NCBI GenBank assembly: GCA_017412605.1
Contig: JAFPWY010000004.1
Coordinates: 310,001 to 374,000, forward strand
DNA from: Fibrobacter sp.
Lineage (GTDB): Bacteria > Fibrobacterota > Fibrobacteria > Fibrobacterales > Fibrobacteraceae
DNA length: 64,000 nt
Direction of reading: 5' to 3'
The notes below the pieces were generated by a model, which was given only the letters and a program-made list of their open reading frames with translations, did no database searches and was not told where the DNA came from. Made by a program: the position numbers and the translations under genes. This document shows positions 35,844 through 44,395 of the stretch, piece by piece; position 1 is the stretch's first letter, and each line of letters starts with the position of its first letter.

Positions 35844-36791
35844 ATGAACAGATTATTTTTTTGTGTTATTTTCGTTGTATTTGCTTTTTTTAGCAATGCT
35901 TTCTCACTTGAATTGCGCCCGTTGGTACAAGTTCAATACGCCCCGTTTAAAATCAACGTGAATAAAAACCTGGACGGCGTTTTGTCCGAAAGAAGGACAG
36001 AAACCGATTTGGTCTTCGAAGGGGGTACAGAACTCTATTTTTCGGCCGAATTCGCAACAATGCGCTACGGTCTCGGTGTAGCATATAAGACCCCCCAAAA
36101 ATACGGGGACGAAGAATTTGTCCCTGCATCCATTCCGTTCTGGGGCGTAGTCACATTCGGAAACATCAGGATTGACCGCTTTTTCTCGCCCTATTTGGCA
36201 ATCAGACTAGGTTCCATCGCCCCCATTACGTCTAACGGAAACTGGTGGGAACGTCCCTTCAACTTTATCATCAACCCGGGTCTTGGTGTCATTTTCCCTT
36301 ATGGAATCGGTCTTGAATTCAACTATGAATATTGCTCCATGCAAAAATCGTTTGTAGACAAAAAACTGCAATTCCGTGTCAATTCTCACCGCATCGGCGT
36401 CCAGCTTTCCATCGGCTTCGAGCTCATCCGCGACAGAATCTACAGGACCGAGGAACAGAGCCAGCGCAAGAGGGTCTTCGAGGAATCCTACGAATTCGAA
36501 TCGGATACCGACGACGACATCATCGACTACAGCAAGGAAACGGCGCCCGAGCCAGAACAAGCTCCCGCACCCGCCCCAGTCGAGGAGCCGGATCCGCTCA
36601 TGTCCAGCTATCCGGAACCCACTCCCGAGCCGGCCGTTTCTAGCGAACCCGAAGAAGATGTGACCATCGTCCCGATAGAACAGGTGCAGAAGAAAAAGGC
36701 GACAAAGACCACGAAGAAACCGGCCGCCAAGAAGGCACCGGCGAAAAAGGCAGCACCCAAGAAAACCAAGCGCACAACGAAAAAGCGCTAA
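35844..36791 (+). CDS. Probable outer-membrane beta-barrel with a Lys/Ala/Pro-rich C-terminal tail
   Basis: This 315-residue product has a signal peptide MNRLFFCVIFVVFAFFSNAFS and the start ATG 35844 behind GGTGGG. Residues 20-195 alternate short aromatic/hydrophobic strands and turns, ending in strand RIGVQLSIGFEL, as in small outer-membrane barrels. Residues 235-275 form an acidic Pro/Ala/Glu linker (PEPEQAPAPAPVEEPDP). The last 38 residues are histone-H1-like (KKATKTTKKPAAKKAPAKKA). A barrel with a strongly basic periplasmic or surface tail could bind peptidoglycan, DNA or anionic polysaccharide; this is a guess. It is divergent from the giant copy B and 110 nt from it. Confidence 0.75.
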   Translation: MNRLFFCVIFVVFAFFSNAFSLELRPLVQVQYAPFKINVNKNLDGVLSERRTETDLVFEGGTELYFSAEFATMRYGLGVAYKTPQKYGDEEFVPASIPFWGVVTFGNIRIDRFFSPYLAIRLGSIAPITSNGNWWERPFNFIINPGLGVIFPYGIGLEFNYEYCSMQKSFVDKKLQFRVNSHRIGVQLSIGFELIRDRIYRTEEQSQRKRVFEESYEFESDTDDDIIDYSKETAPEPEQAPAPAPVEEPDPLMSSYPEPTPEPAVSSEPEEDVTIVPIEQVQKKKATKTTKKPAAKKAPAKKAAPKKTKRTTKKR

Positions 36792-36801
36792 CACCGAAAT
36801 C

Positions 36802-36822
36802 GCCCGGGCCGAAACCCCGGGC
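36802..36822 (+). terminator. Probable terminator after the barrel gene
   Basis: The stem GCCCGGG / CCCGGGC has a 7-nt loop and is followed by TTCATTC. The T-run is broken, so efficiency is uncertain. It lies just before the rluE -10 element. Confidence 0.55.
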
Positions 36823-36829
36823 TTCATTC

Positions 36830-36835
36830 TATATT
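36830..36835 (+). promoter_or_regulatory. Probable -10 element of a leaderless rluE promoter
   Basis: TATATT ends 7 nt before ATG 36843. The gap TGACTTG has no Shine-Dalgarno. Confidence 0.5.
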
Positions 36836-36842
36836 TGACTTG

Positions 36843-37394
36843 ATGTCCACGGTCATTCTATTCAACAAGCCGTTCGGCGTACTCAGCCAGTTTACGCCCG
36901 AAGCGGGCCACAAGGCCCTCGACGAGTTCGGTTTCCCCGCCGGAGTCTATGCCGCAGGCCGCCTCGACCACGACAGCGAAGGAGCTTTACTCCTCACGGA
37001 CAACGGGCCACTTATCAAAAAACTGCTCGACCCCAAATTCGGCCACCCGCGCACATACCTTGCGCAGGTTGACGGACAAATCACCGAGGAAGCCGTAAAA
37101 AGGCTCGCTGCGGGAGTCGACATCAAGGGTTACCGCACCAAGCCCTGCATAGCAGAAATTGCGGAAGCTCCGGACAATCTATGGCCGCGTACCCCGCCCG
37201 TAAGGTTCCGGGCCAACATTCCCACCAGCTGGGTGCGTCTCACGCTCACCGAGGGCAAGAACCGCCAGGTCCGCCACATGACAGCCGCGGTCGGCTTCCC
37301 CACCTTGCGCCTCATACGCATAAAAATCGGCAATATCCCTCTTGGGAATCTCCAGCCCGGGGAATGGTGTATCATTACAGAAAAGGTCATTTAA
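36843..37394 (+). CDS. rluE: RluE-type pseudouridine synthase (RsuA family)
   Basis: Cytoplasmic enzyme that converts uridine to pseudouridine in rRNA. The 183-residue product lacks the N-terminal S4 domain of larger RsuA members, as RluE does. Catalytic Asp is in AGRLDHDSEG, and the conserved LFNKPFGVLSQF opening, HPRTYLAQV and EGKNRQVRHM motifs are present. It would target 23S rRNA by analogy with E. coli RluE. The start is ATG 36843, not the TTG at 36840, and the mRNA is probably leaderless. Confidence 0.93.
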   Translation: MSTVILFNKPFGVLSQFTPEAGHKALDEFGFPAGVYAAGRLDHDSEGALLLTDNGPLIKKLLDPKFGHPRTYLAQVDGQITEEAVKRLAAGVDIKGYRTKPCIAEIAEAPDNLWPRTPPVRFRANIPTSWVRLTLTEGKNRQVRHMTAAVGFPTLRLIRIKIGNIPLGNLQPGEWCIITEKVI

Positions 37395-37478
37395 AATAAT
37401 TTAACATTAACAGGGAAACTCATTTGCCTAGTTTCCTTTGTATATTATTAGGACAAGCGACTTCATTTGGAGGAATTC

Positions 37479-38069
37479 ATGAAAAAAGCGGCTGCACTTT
37501 TACTTCTCACCGGCGCCATCCTCATGTCCGGCTGTTCCACTCCGAAGGGAATCAACATCAACACGCATACCGTGTCCAGCGTCAAGTACGTGACCACGGA
37601 CCTTCCTGAACCGGCCGAAATCGATCTCGCCATCCTGAGCAGCAAGCCCATCCAGTACCACTACGACGTCTATTCCAAGGAATTCAATATTTCCTCCATC
37701 ACCATTGAGCAAAAGGAACCCGTCGACAAGAAGGTTACGTTCCGTGGAGTCCCCTTCTCCGTCATGTCCAAGGACAAGGAATACGCCGTTCCCGTCACGG
37801 CACCGGATTCCGTGCGCATCATGACTTATCTTGACTTCGTCTATAAATCCGGTTCCCGCAAAATGGAAATGCAGGCCAAGGAATACGATGCCGCAAAACG
37901 TTACGGCTACGTGTACTGGAGCAAGGACGGCTACGACGAATGTAGCGCAGCCACCATCACCAACCAGAACAACATATTCCTCGTGACCATCGCCAGCAAG
38001 AAGATGGGCAGCGATGTCATGGCGTGGGCAAAGCACGCCATCGAGAGCCTAAAGACGAAAGGCGAATAG
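37479..38069 (+). CDS. Lipoprotein, function unknown
   Basis: This 196-residue product begins at ATG 37479 with TTTGGAGGAATTC upstream. It has a clean type II signal peptide with lipobox Met-Ser-Gly-Cys (Cys19). The mature protein is mostly beta with an Arg/Lys-rich region and a C-terminal helix. No motif is recognised. A TATATT at about 37440-37445 with a 33-nt leader fits its promoter. It is convergent with the FadL-type porin, with only 6 nt between the stop codons. Confidence 0.72.
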   Translation: MKKAAALLLLTGAILMSGCSTPKGININTHTVSSVKYVTTDLPEPAEIDLAILSSKPIQYHYDVYSKEFNISSITIEQKEPVDKKVTFRGVPFSVMSKDKEYAVPVTAPDSVRIMTYLDFVYKSGSRKMEMQAKEYDAAKRYGYVYWSKDGYDECSAATITNQNNIFLVTIASKKMGSDVMAWAKHAIESLKTKGE

Positions 38070-38075
38070 AAACCG

Positions 38076-39497
38076 TTAAAGCTTGAAATCGAGACCGACG
38101 CCGAATCCGCGGCTGTCGCGTTTATACACGTCTACACCGTATTCGACCTTCTCGTCGTAATCCTGGTAGAGCGTGTGAAGGTAGCTCAAATTCACGCGCA
38201 TCCAGTCCGTCGCCCAGTAAGCGAGACCGAACCCGAAACTCGTCGATGAGATATTGATGTTCATGTCGCTGATGTATTCGTCCTTGATGCCGAAGCGAGT
38301 CACCTGCAAGCCGCCACTCAAGGTAAAGCGCTTCAGGATATCCACCTCGACGCCGTAGAGGAACTCGTTGGTGTCATCCACATGGTTTTCCAGATCGCCG
38401 CTGAAATTGGCCTTGCTGTCGAACCAGTGATGGTAACCGAGGGCAATGCGCACGTTGTCGAGCAAGGCGTAGTTCAGGCCCACCGCCAACAGGGACGGGA
38501 TATCGTTGTGATCCTTCTTGCCATCGTTGAACTGTTCCAGCGGAGTATCGTTCTTCTTGGTATCGTTCTCCATTTCGATGGAAGTCTTGTACTCGAATTT
38601 TGCGCCGACCGTGAGGCGCTTGTACTGAAAACCGAGACCCACGATAGGAGTGATTCCCCAACCCGTCTGGTCTAGCTCCAGATCCATGGTCATCTTGTCG
38701 TCCATCGTCTTGAACGTCTCCGCGAGCGTCGCGTACTGCACCTTTTCTTCCTTGGTCTTGGCTTTCTCCGCCAAGGCCTCAAAAGTTTCGGCAAGGACGG
38801 ATGCCTCCACCATCTTGCCGTCGGGATTCACGCCAGGCATCGTTGTATTCAGCTGGAGATTCCCGACAGAGCCGTCGTAGCTGTTCATCGCATAGTTGAA
38901 GCGGGCACCCGCGTAAACAGAGAACATCTTGTTGAACTCGTAAGCCGCACCGACCGTCGCCCCAAAAATATACGAGCTCGCTTCGAGCGAAATATCTACG
39001 GAACTCGCATCCGTCTTGAGTCCCTTTTCTGTCAGGCCAGCCTCCATCTGCTTGAGCGGAGAAGTTGTCAGCGCGAAAAAGCTCGGAATGCCGTCGTCAA
39101 AGTTCACCTTGCCACCGCCGCCAATCACGCCAACATGGCCGGAAAGCGCAAAGTTGCCCTTGTGCCATGTCACAAGCGCGCTGGGCAAAAACGGAACGAA
39201 CGCATCGCCCTTGAATTCTTCGCCATCCTTGAAGATCGGGGACTTTTCGACCGTCACACTGCGATTCTGCCAGAATGTCTGGTTGTTGATGGAGACATAG
39301 AGACCGTCATCCATGAATGCCGTTCCCGACGGGTTCGCGTAAGGGGCGTCTACATCGGTGCTCGCATCGCGCGCGATGCTGCGCTGGAAAAGCACGGACT
39401 GGTTGGTGTTTGTGTTGAGGCCTCCGGCAAAAGCCATCATCGGGACGACAGCCAAGGCCAGGACACGGGAGACTATCCCTTCTACGCGATATTTCAT
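38076..39497 (-). CDS. FadL/OmpP1/TodX family outer-membrane porin
   Basis: Outer-membrane channel for hydrophobic compounds such as long-chain fatty acids or aromatic substrates, by family. The start is ATG 39497 with GGAGAGCG upstream, giving 473 residues; the longer frame to 39518 is unlikely. After the signal peptide comes the typical GLNTNTNQSVLFQRSIARDAS and DAPYANPSGT opening (hatch region). Barrel strands rich in alternating aromatics follow, and the C-terminus ends GVGLDFKL. The helical insert at about 225-265 (ALAEKAKTKEEK) is larger than usual. The substrate cannot be read from the sequence. Confidence 0.88.
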   Translation of the reverse strand: MKYRVEGIVSRVLALAVVPMMAFAGGLNTNTNQSVLFQRSIARDASTDVDAPYANPSGTAFMDDGLYVSINNQTFWQNRSVTVEKSPIFKDGEEFKGDAFVPFLPSALVTWHKGNFALSGHVGVIGGGGKVNFDDGIPSFFALTTSPLKQMEAGLTEKGLKTDASSVDISLEASSYIFGATVGAAYEFNKMFSVYAGARFNYAMNSYDGSVGNLQLNTTMPGVNPDGKMVEASVLAETFEALAEKAKTKEEKVQYATLAETFKTMDDKMTMDLELDQTGWGITPIVGLGFQYKRLTVGAKFEYKTSIEMENDTKKNDTPLEQFNDGKKDHNDIPSLLAVGLNYALLDNVRIALGYHHWFDSKANFSGDLENHVDDTNEFLYGVEVDILKRFTLSGGLQVTRFGIKDEYISDMNINISSTSFGFGLAYWATDWMRVNLSYLHTLYQDYDEKVEYGVDVYKRDSRGFGVGLDFKL

Positions 39498-39757
39498 AAT
39501 CGCTCTCCTATCAGACAAAAAATTTATGGCCGATAAGGTAGAAAAGGTTTTTCGTCATTTTACTATAATCCGCTTACTTAATTCTGCCGGTACGAAACAT
39601 ATATTATTCTTGTAATTATTGGCATTTTGTTATTATTTATAGTGAATTGATAACAAGAAGTGATTGTTTCAGAAAAAATTATCTATTAGTCCGCAAAAAA
39701 TTATAATTCTACATTAACGCCGTAACCGCAAAAAACCATAATAAAAGGAGATTGGTT

Positions 39758-40456
39758 ATGTCTAGAATTAGAGAAGCAGTCATATTAGCACTGGCCATTG
39801 TTGGGCTTGGGGCGTTTCTCTATAATGCAATCATAGATGTCAAGGACAGAGACCGAGTTGTCAACGTACGCGGGTTCGCCGAACGCGAAGTCAACGCGGA
39901 CTATGTAATATGGCCTATCGTATTCAAGGAAGCAGGCAACAACCTTGTCTCACTCTACGAGACTGTGCAGAGCAAAACAGAAACGCTCGAAAAGTTCTTG
40001 CTCGAGAACGGCATCGCCAAAGAAGATATCAGCAAGGCATCGCCGGATATCACAGACACCGACAGCGAGCTGTACAACTCCACCAAGCACCCCTACCGCT
40101 ACCTGGTGGCGATGGTTGTGACAGTCGCGACCAAGGACGTCGACAAAGTCCGCGAACTCATGGGTAAATACGGAGAATTGCTGAAACAGGGAATTGCCAT
40201 CAGCGAAAGCGACTATCGCTACCGTAAAATCTACAGTTTTAACGGGCTCAAGGAAATCAAGCCCGAAATGATTGAAGAAGCGAACAAGAACGCACACATC
40301 GCTGCACAAAAATTCGCAAAAGATTCCGAGAGCAAGCTCGGAAAAATCAAGACGGCAACGCAGGGCCAGTTCTCCATCGAAGATCGTGACGAGAACACGC
40401 CCTTCGTCAAGAAAGTCCGCGTAGTCACCAGCGTCCAATATTACCTGAAAGACTAA
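39758..40456 (+). CDS. SIMPL (DUF541) family membrane-anchored protein
   Basis: 232 residues, ATG 39758 behind AAAGGAG. One N-terminal membrane helix (about 6-25, EAVILALAIVGLGAFLYNAI) anchors a periplasmic SIMPL domain. The domain opens with VVNVRGFAEREVNADY and has the family pattern of paired beta strands and helices. The family is linked to outer-membrane and stress functions in some bacteria, but its role is not established. It is transcribed alone, with a strong terminator after it. Confidence 0.85.
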   Translation: MSRIREAVILALAIVGLGAFLYNAIIDVKDRDRVVNVRGFAEREVNADYVIWPIVFKEAGNNLVSLYETVQSKTETLEKFLLENGIAKEDISKASPDITDTDSELYNSTKHPYRYLVAMVVTVATKDVDKVRELMGKYGELLKQGIAISESDYRYRKIYSFNGLKEIKPEMIEEANKNAHIAAQKFAKDSESKLGKIKTATQGQFSIEDRDENTPFVKKVRVVTSVQYYLKD

Positions 40457-40483
40457 TAATCAAATATACGCCGCTAGATCGGC

Positions 40484-40530
40484 CCGGCCATATCCATAAG
40501 GGGAGGGATGAGGATATGGCCGGTTTTTTA
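40484..40530 (+). terminator. Rho-independent terminator after the SIMPL gene
   Basis: The 12-bp stem CCGGCCATATCC / GGATATGGCCGG has a 16-nt loop and is followed by TTTTTTA. Confidence 0.93.
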
Positions 40531-40633
40531 TTTTTTTTACCGGATTCAGCAAACCTCGAAATTGTTATAATCTGACATTTTAAGATTCTATATTAAGGGT
40601 ATATATGAGCCAAAGAAAAAGAGAGGTTTTACA

Positions 40634-40978
40634 ATGGATTACGAAGACCTGCCCGAGAACGTCCGCAAGTTCCGACACTTTTGCTTAGAGGAACTCGACG
40701 CCCCAAGCACTCTCCACATAGAGAACCACGAAATATTGTGGGAACGCCACGTTTCCGAACTCATGGACTGGATGGAGGCACAGGCGGCCAAGAAACTGTT
40801 CGACCTCGAAATTGTCGATGCCGAAGAAATAAACTTCGGTTTTGGTTTCAGGGCAACAAGCCGCGACGGAACCGTTTGGGAAAGCATGCCCCTAGACTGC
40901 CACAAAATCGCCCCCGGCGAAAAAGTCGGAAGGTTCCCCGATGCCAGCGGGCGCCTTGTCATCGTGCGGAAAAAGTAA
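40634..40978 (+). CDS. Small cytoplasmic protein, function unknown
   Basis: 114 residues, ATG 40634 behind GAGAGGTTTTAC. It is acidic and Glu-rich, with one Trp-containing helix (LMDWMEAQAAKKLFDLEI) and a beta hairpin that includes NFGFGFRATSRDG. No signal peptide and no recognised family. A strong promoter for the XRE gene starts 10 nt after its stop, so they are not obviously one operon. A toxin-antitoxin role is possible by position only and is not supported by any motif. Confidence 0.6.
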   Translation: MDYEDLPENVRKFRHFCLEELDAPSTLHIENHEILWERHVSELMDWMEAQAAKKLFDLEIVDAEEINFGFGFRATSRDGTVWESMPLDCHKIAPGEKVGRFPDASGRLVIVRKK

Positions 40979-40988
40979 AGAAAAATTC

Positions 40989-41017
40989 TTGACAACGAGA
41001 AAAAATCTTTATATATT
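40989..41017 (+). promoter_or_regulatory. Consensus vegetative promoter of the XRE gene
   Basis: TTGACA (40989-40994), a 17-nt spacer and TATATT (41012-41017) together nearly match the consensus. Start near 41024 gives a leader of about 22 nt with GAGGTCAC before ATG 41046. Confidence 0.8.
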
Positions 41018-41045
41018 ATGAGTAGAATTAGACTCGAGGTCACAT

Positions 41046-41438
41046 ATGTTGGAAGCCGTGAAAATGCGCCTTACTAGCAAGGCAAAGAACGGAACGGTCT
41101 TTACTTTCGAAGGAAAGAACATTCCAGATTACCTCGTCATATTCCTAAAGTCGGCATTCCCGAACGTGGAAGAAGTCAAAGAATCCAATGACGAAGAAAG
41201 CATAGAGATTTCGAAATCAGATTGGTACAAAGAAATCGAGACTCAGACAACACCCGCAGAAAGTCTTAAACTCCTACGGACCTCCTTCGGCTATACCCAA
41301 CAAGCACTCGCCGACAAGGCGGGCATTACCAAGCAACAAATTTCTGCCATGGAACGCGGAAAGGAACCCATCGGTCGCAAGATGGCCCACCGCCTTGCCG
41401 ATGCACTCGGAACATCTTACAGGAATTTATTCTGGTAA
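41046..41438 (+). CDS. XRE family helix-turn-helix regulator
   Basis: 130 residues. The C-terminal half holds an XRE DNA-binding domain: LRTSFGYTQQALADKAGITKQ (HTH, about 76-96) then ISAMERGKEPIGRKMAHRLADAL. The N-terminal 65 residues are an acidic sensor-like region with FTFEGKNIPDYLVIF. Such N-terminal extensions are common in antitoxins, but no toxin is recognised next to it. The start is ATG 41046; the internal Met at 41064 is an alternative. It probably regulates itself. Confidence 0.8.
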   Translation: MLEAVKMRLTSKAKNGTVFTFEGKNIPDYLVIFLKSAFPNVEEVKESNDEESIEISKSDWYKEIETQTTPAESLKLLRTSFGYTQQALADKAGITKQQISAMERGKEPIGRKMAHRLADALGTSYRNLFW

Positions 41439-41548
41439 TTTGGGAAACTCTTACCATATTTTAGCCTTCTGTGATTTCCCGCACCTATTTTTTTCGACTC
41501 GCAAAAAATAGGGTATATTGATAAAGATTATGTCTTACAGGAGGGCCA

Positions 41549-42496
41549 ATGAAAATCCAATCTATTTTCAGCACCTGCTTGGCGTGTTATTTAGCATCCT
41601 TGTTCTGGGCATGTGCGCAGACGGTATCAAGCCCCGAAGAAAGTTCCGACAAGGATGAAATTTCTCAAGAAGAAGATTCCCAAGAAAAAGACGTCGACGA
41701 AGAAGAATTCTCCGGCGAAGTGACAGCTCCGCCTCTCAAGGAGCCCAGCGTTGAAAACGACAGTTCCAGTGAAGCCAAAAAATTCTTTGACGGGCTAGAG
41801 AAGATTGAATTCCTGAGTCAATACGATTTGCACGGCTCCGACAGCCAGATAAAAACACAACTAAAAGAAATGAAGGACACCCTTCAAAAAGGCGAACAAC
41901 TTTTCGATAAGGCCGCCAAGAACGAGAAGTGGTTTATCGCGGCAACAATCCAAAAAGGGAATCTGTATTTCGCGATGGCAAATAGCATTAAGAATCAGAA
42001 GGTCAATGAAAAAAGCGATTTAGATTCCTTCGCAACTGCTTTCAACAATACGAAGCAACTCCCCTCCTACTACGAACAGGCAAGGACGATTTTTCAAGAA
42101 GGTCTAGACAAAGCCCGCAGCAAAAAAATCAGTGACGAAAACCTCAAAATTTTAGAAGAATACTTCATCTACACATACTACGAAAGCTGCAATACATACA
42201 GAGAGATCTCTTTCATTTATCCCGATTCCCCACTGCCCGATAGCGCTGCAATAGTCGAAGAATACATCCGGTATATGCACACTACTAAAGAAGACGCCAT
42301 AGAAATGACCCACGAGGACCTTGGGGCTTACCGGGAAGCGTTAGACTCTAAATTTAACGAAGCCACAGAAGAAGCCATTTCTCATTGCGAGGATGGCATC
42401 TTAGCCGCACAGGAATACAATCTGAAAAACGAACAAGTTGAGGCAACACGAAAAATGCTTCGTTTACTAGACCCCAACAATTCTGTTCTACAATGA
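41549..42496 (+). CDS. Lipoprotein with helical-repeat-like body, function unknown
   Basis: 315 residues, ATG 41549 behind ACAGGAGGG. The lipobox Phe-Trp-Ala-Cys (Cys22) is followed by a Ser/Glu/Asp-rich tether to about residue 70 (DEISQEEDSQEKDVDEEEF). The rest is mainly alpha-helical with TPR-like spacing of Tyr/Ala residues (FIAATIQKGNLYFAMANSI), but I cannot confirm a repeat family. It ends just before a bidirectional terminator shared with ettA. Confidence 0.7.
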   Translation: MKIQSIFSTCLACYLASLFWACAQTVSSPEESSDKDEISQEEDSQEKDVDEEEFSGEVTAPPLKEPSVENDSSSEAKKFFDGLEKIEFLSQYDLHGSDSQIKTQLKEMKDTLQKGEQLFDKAAKNEKWFIAATIQKGNLYFAMANSIKNQKVNEKSDLDSFATAFNNTKQLPSYYEQARTIFQEGLDKARSKKISDENLKILEEYFIYTYYESCNTYREISFIYPDSPLPDSAAIVEEYIRYMHTTKEDAIEMTHEDLGAYREALDSKFNEATEEAISHCEDGILAAQEYNLKNEQVEATRKMLRLLDPNNSVLQ

Positions 42497-42509
42497 CAAA
42501 TAAAAAATA

Positions 42510-42531
42510 GCGGCTCAAGGCCGCCTTTTTT
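42510..42531. terminator. Bidirectional terminator between the lipoprotein and ettA
   Basis: The stem GCGGC / GCCGC with loop TCAAG is flanked by AAAAAATA and CTTTTTTAT, serving both convergent genes. Confidence 0.8.
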
Positions 42532-42532
42532 A

Positions 42533-44224
42533 TTACTGTCTTGTGAGCGTCTTGTACTTGATGGGCTTCGGGTTGTCGGCATCTTCGCCGAGACGCTTGC
42601 GGCGGTCGGCTTCGTATTCGCTCCAGTTGCCTTCGAACCACACCACCTTCGAATCGCCTTCGTAAGCGAGGATGTGCGTAGCGATGCGGTCCAGGAACCA
42701 GCGGTCATGCGAGATAATCACTGCACAGCCTGCGAACTTGAGGATTGCCTGTTCCAAGGCCTGCAGCGTTTCGATGTCCAAGTCGTTCGTCGGTTCGTCG
42801 AGGAACAAGAGGTTGCCCGGCTTCTGCAGGTTCTTCGCCATGAGCACGCGGTTGCGTTCACCGCCCGAAAGCGTCGTAAGCTTTTTCTGCTGGGCAGCAC
42901 CCGTGAAGTTGAAGAGTCCGCAGTAAGCGCGGCCGTTCATCTTGCGGTCACCCACCATAATCTCGTCGTTCCCGCCAGTGATTTCTTCCCACACGGTCTT
43001 GGAATCGTCAAGGCTGTCGCGGCCCTGTTCCATGCTGATGATTTCGACAGTCTCGCCAATCTTGAGCGTACCGCCATCGGGCTTTTCCTGGCCCATAATC
43101 ATCTTGAACAAAGTCGTCTTACCTGCACCGTTCGGGCCGATAATGCCCACGATGCCGGAGCGCGGCAGGTTGAAGTTCAAGTCGTCGAACAGCACCTTGT
43201 CGCCAAAGGCCTTCTGCAAATGTTCCGCCTGGATGACGATATCGCCCAAGCGCTTGCCGTTCGCGATGTGGATCTGCGCCACCTTGATCTGCTCGCGGGA
43301 ATCTTCGGCAAGCAATTCTTCGTAAGCCTTGAGACGGGCCTTGCTCTTGGCCTGGCGCGCCTTCGGGCTCTGCTTGACCCATTCCTGTTCGCGAGCCAAA
43401 CGCTTCTGCCTGTCGGATTCGCCCTTTTCTTCACCGCGGAGGCGTTCGAGTTTCTGATCAAGCCACTGGGCGTAATTGCCTTCCCAAGGAATGCCGCGGC
43501 CGCGGTCAATTTCCAGAATCCAGTTCGTCACGTTGTCGAGGAAGTAACGGTCGTGCGTCACGAGAATCACGGAGCCCTTGTATTCGCGGAGGTGGCGTTC
43601 GAGCCAGGCAACCGTTTCGGCATCCAGGTGGTTCGTCGGTTCGTCCAAGAGCAACAAATCCGGTTCTTCGAGGAGCAAGCGGCAAAGGGCCACACGGCGC
43701 TTTTCACCGCCGGAGAGGTTCGTCACCGGCCAGTCGCCCGGCGGACAGCGAAGAGCGTCCATCGCGATTTCAATATTGCGGTCAAGGCTCCACAAGTCCT
43801 GAGCGTCGATGATGTCCTGGAGTTTCGCCTGTTCGTCGAGGAGCTTGTTCATCTCGTCGTCTTCCATGGGTTCGGCGAACTTCATGGAAATCTCGTTGAA
43901 GCGGTCGAGCACGGCCTGCTTCTTGGCCACAGCCTGCATCACGTTTTCCTTGACGGTCAAGTTCGGGTCAAGTTGCGGTTCCTGCGGCAGATAGCCCGCG
44001 GTGCGGCCCGGCTCAATCCAGGCTTCGCCCTGAAATTCCTTGTCGATGCCCGCCATGATGCGCAGCAGCGTCGACTTACCGGCACCATTCTGGCCGATGA
44101 TGCCAATCTTTGCGCCGTAGTAGAAGCTCAAGGAAATGTCCTTCAGCACCTCCTTGTTAGGCGGGTACGACTTGGTCATCTTGTACATGTAGAAAACGAA
44201 TTTTTCTGCTTTATTTTCGGCCAT
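42533..44224 (-). CDS. ettA: Energy-dependent translational throttle protein EttA (ABC-F ATPase)
   Basis: Ribosome-associated ABC-F ATPase that in E. coli gates the first peptide-bond step according to ATP level. The product is 563 residues. Two ABC modules are present: Walker A GQNGAGKST near 38-46 with LSGGEKRRVAL and LLLLDEPTNHLD, and a second Walker A GPNGAGKTT near 365 with TLSGGERNRV and LLFLDEPTND. The arm insertion of EttA (EFQGEAWIEPGRTAGYLPQE) and the charged linker (SPKARQAKSKARLKAYEELL) are present. There are no membrane segments, as expected. The gene begins next to a repeat-rich gap. Confidence 0.95.
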   Translation of the reverse strand: MAENKAEKFVFYMYKMTKSYPPNKEVLKDISLSFYYGAKIGIIGQNGAGKSTLLRIMAGIDKEFQGEAWIEPGRTAGYLPQEPQLDPNLTVKENVMQAVAKKQAVLDRFNEISMKFAEPMEDDEMNKLLDEQAKLQDIIDAQDLWSLDRNIEIAMDALRCPPGDWPVTNLSGGEKRRVALCRLLLEEPDLLLLDEPTNHLDAETVAWLERHLREYKGSVILVTHDRYFLDNVTNWILEIDRGRGIPWEGNYAQWLDQKLERLRGEEKGESDRQKRLAREQEWVKQSPKARQAKSKARLKAYEELLAEDSREQIKVAQIHIANGKRLGDIVIQAEHLQKAFGDKVLFDDLNFNLPRSGIVGIIGPNGAGKTTLFKMIMGQEKPDGGTLKIGETVEIISMEQGRDSLDDSKTVWEEITGGNDEIMVGDRKMNGRAYCGLFNFTGAAQQKKLTTLSGGERNRVLMAKNLQKPGNLLFLDEPTNDLDIETLQALEQAILKFAGCAVIISHDRWFLDRIATHILAYEGDSKVVWFEGNWSEYEADRRKRLGEDADNPKPIKYKTLTRQ

Positions 44225-44395
44225 AAATAGTGGTTTGTGGTTAGTGGTTGGTGGTTAGGATCTAGAGCCTAGAGGTTAGGATCTAGGGGATTTTCAATGG
44301 AAATTTAATTCTTTCGCGTTTTAGCGCGGAGGATGCAAAGTTGTTTATAGGGGTTTTTAGGAGGCCCGAGCCTCGAGCCTGGGGCCCCGAGCCGG
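44225..44395. repeat. Intergenic composite of dispersed repeats
   Basis: This 171-nt gap contains GGTTAGTGGTTGGTGGTTAGG, GGATCTAGAGCCTAGAGGTTAGG words and a CGCGTTTTAGCGCGG hairpin like the one at 56044. CCCGAGCCTCGAGCC words near 44365 abut the RND pump stop. Confidence 0.55.

Noticed and set aside
35818-35846. Nine-codon frame ending on the barrel start, preceded by TATCTT
   Set aside because: The TATCTT-to-ATG gap is 5 nt, not 7, and the barrel gene has its own ribosome site inside this frame. A leader peptide is possible but unsupported.
42674-44230. A long plus-strand frame over ettA
   Set aside because: It lies on the opposite strand of a clear ABC-F gene and has no family features.
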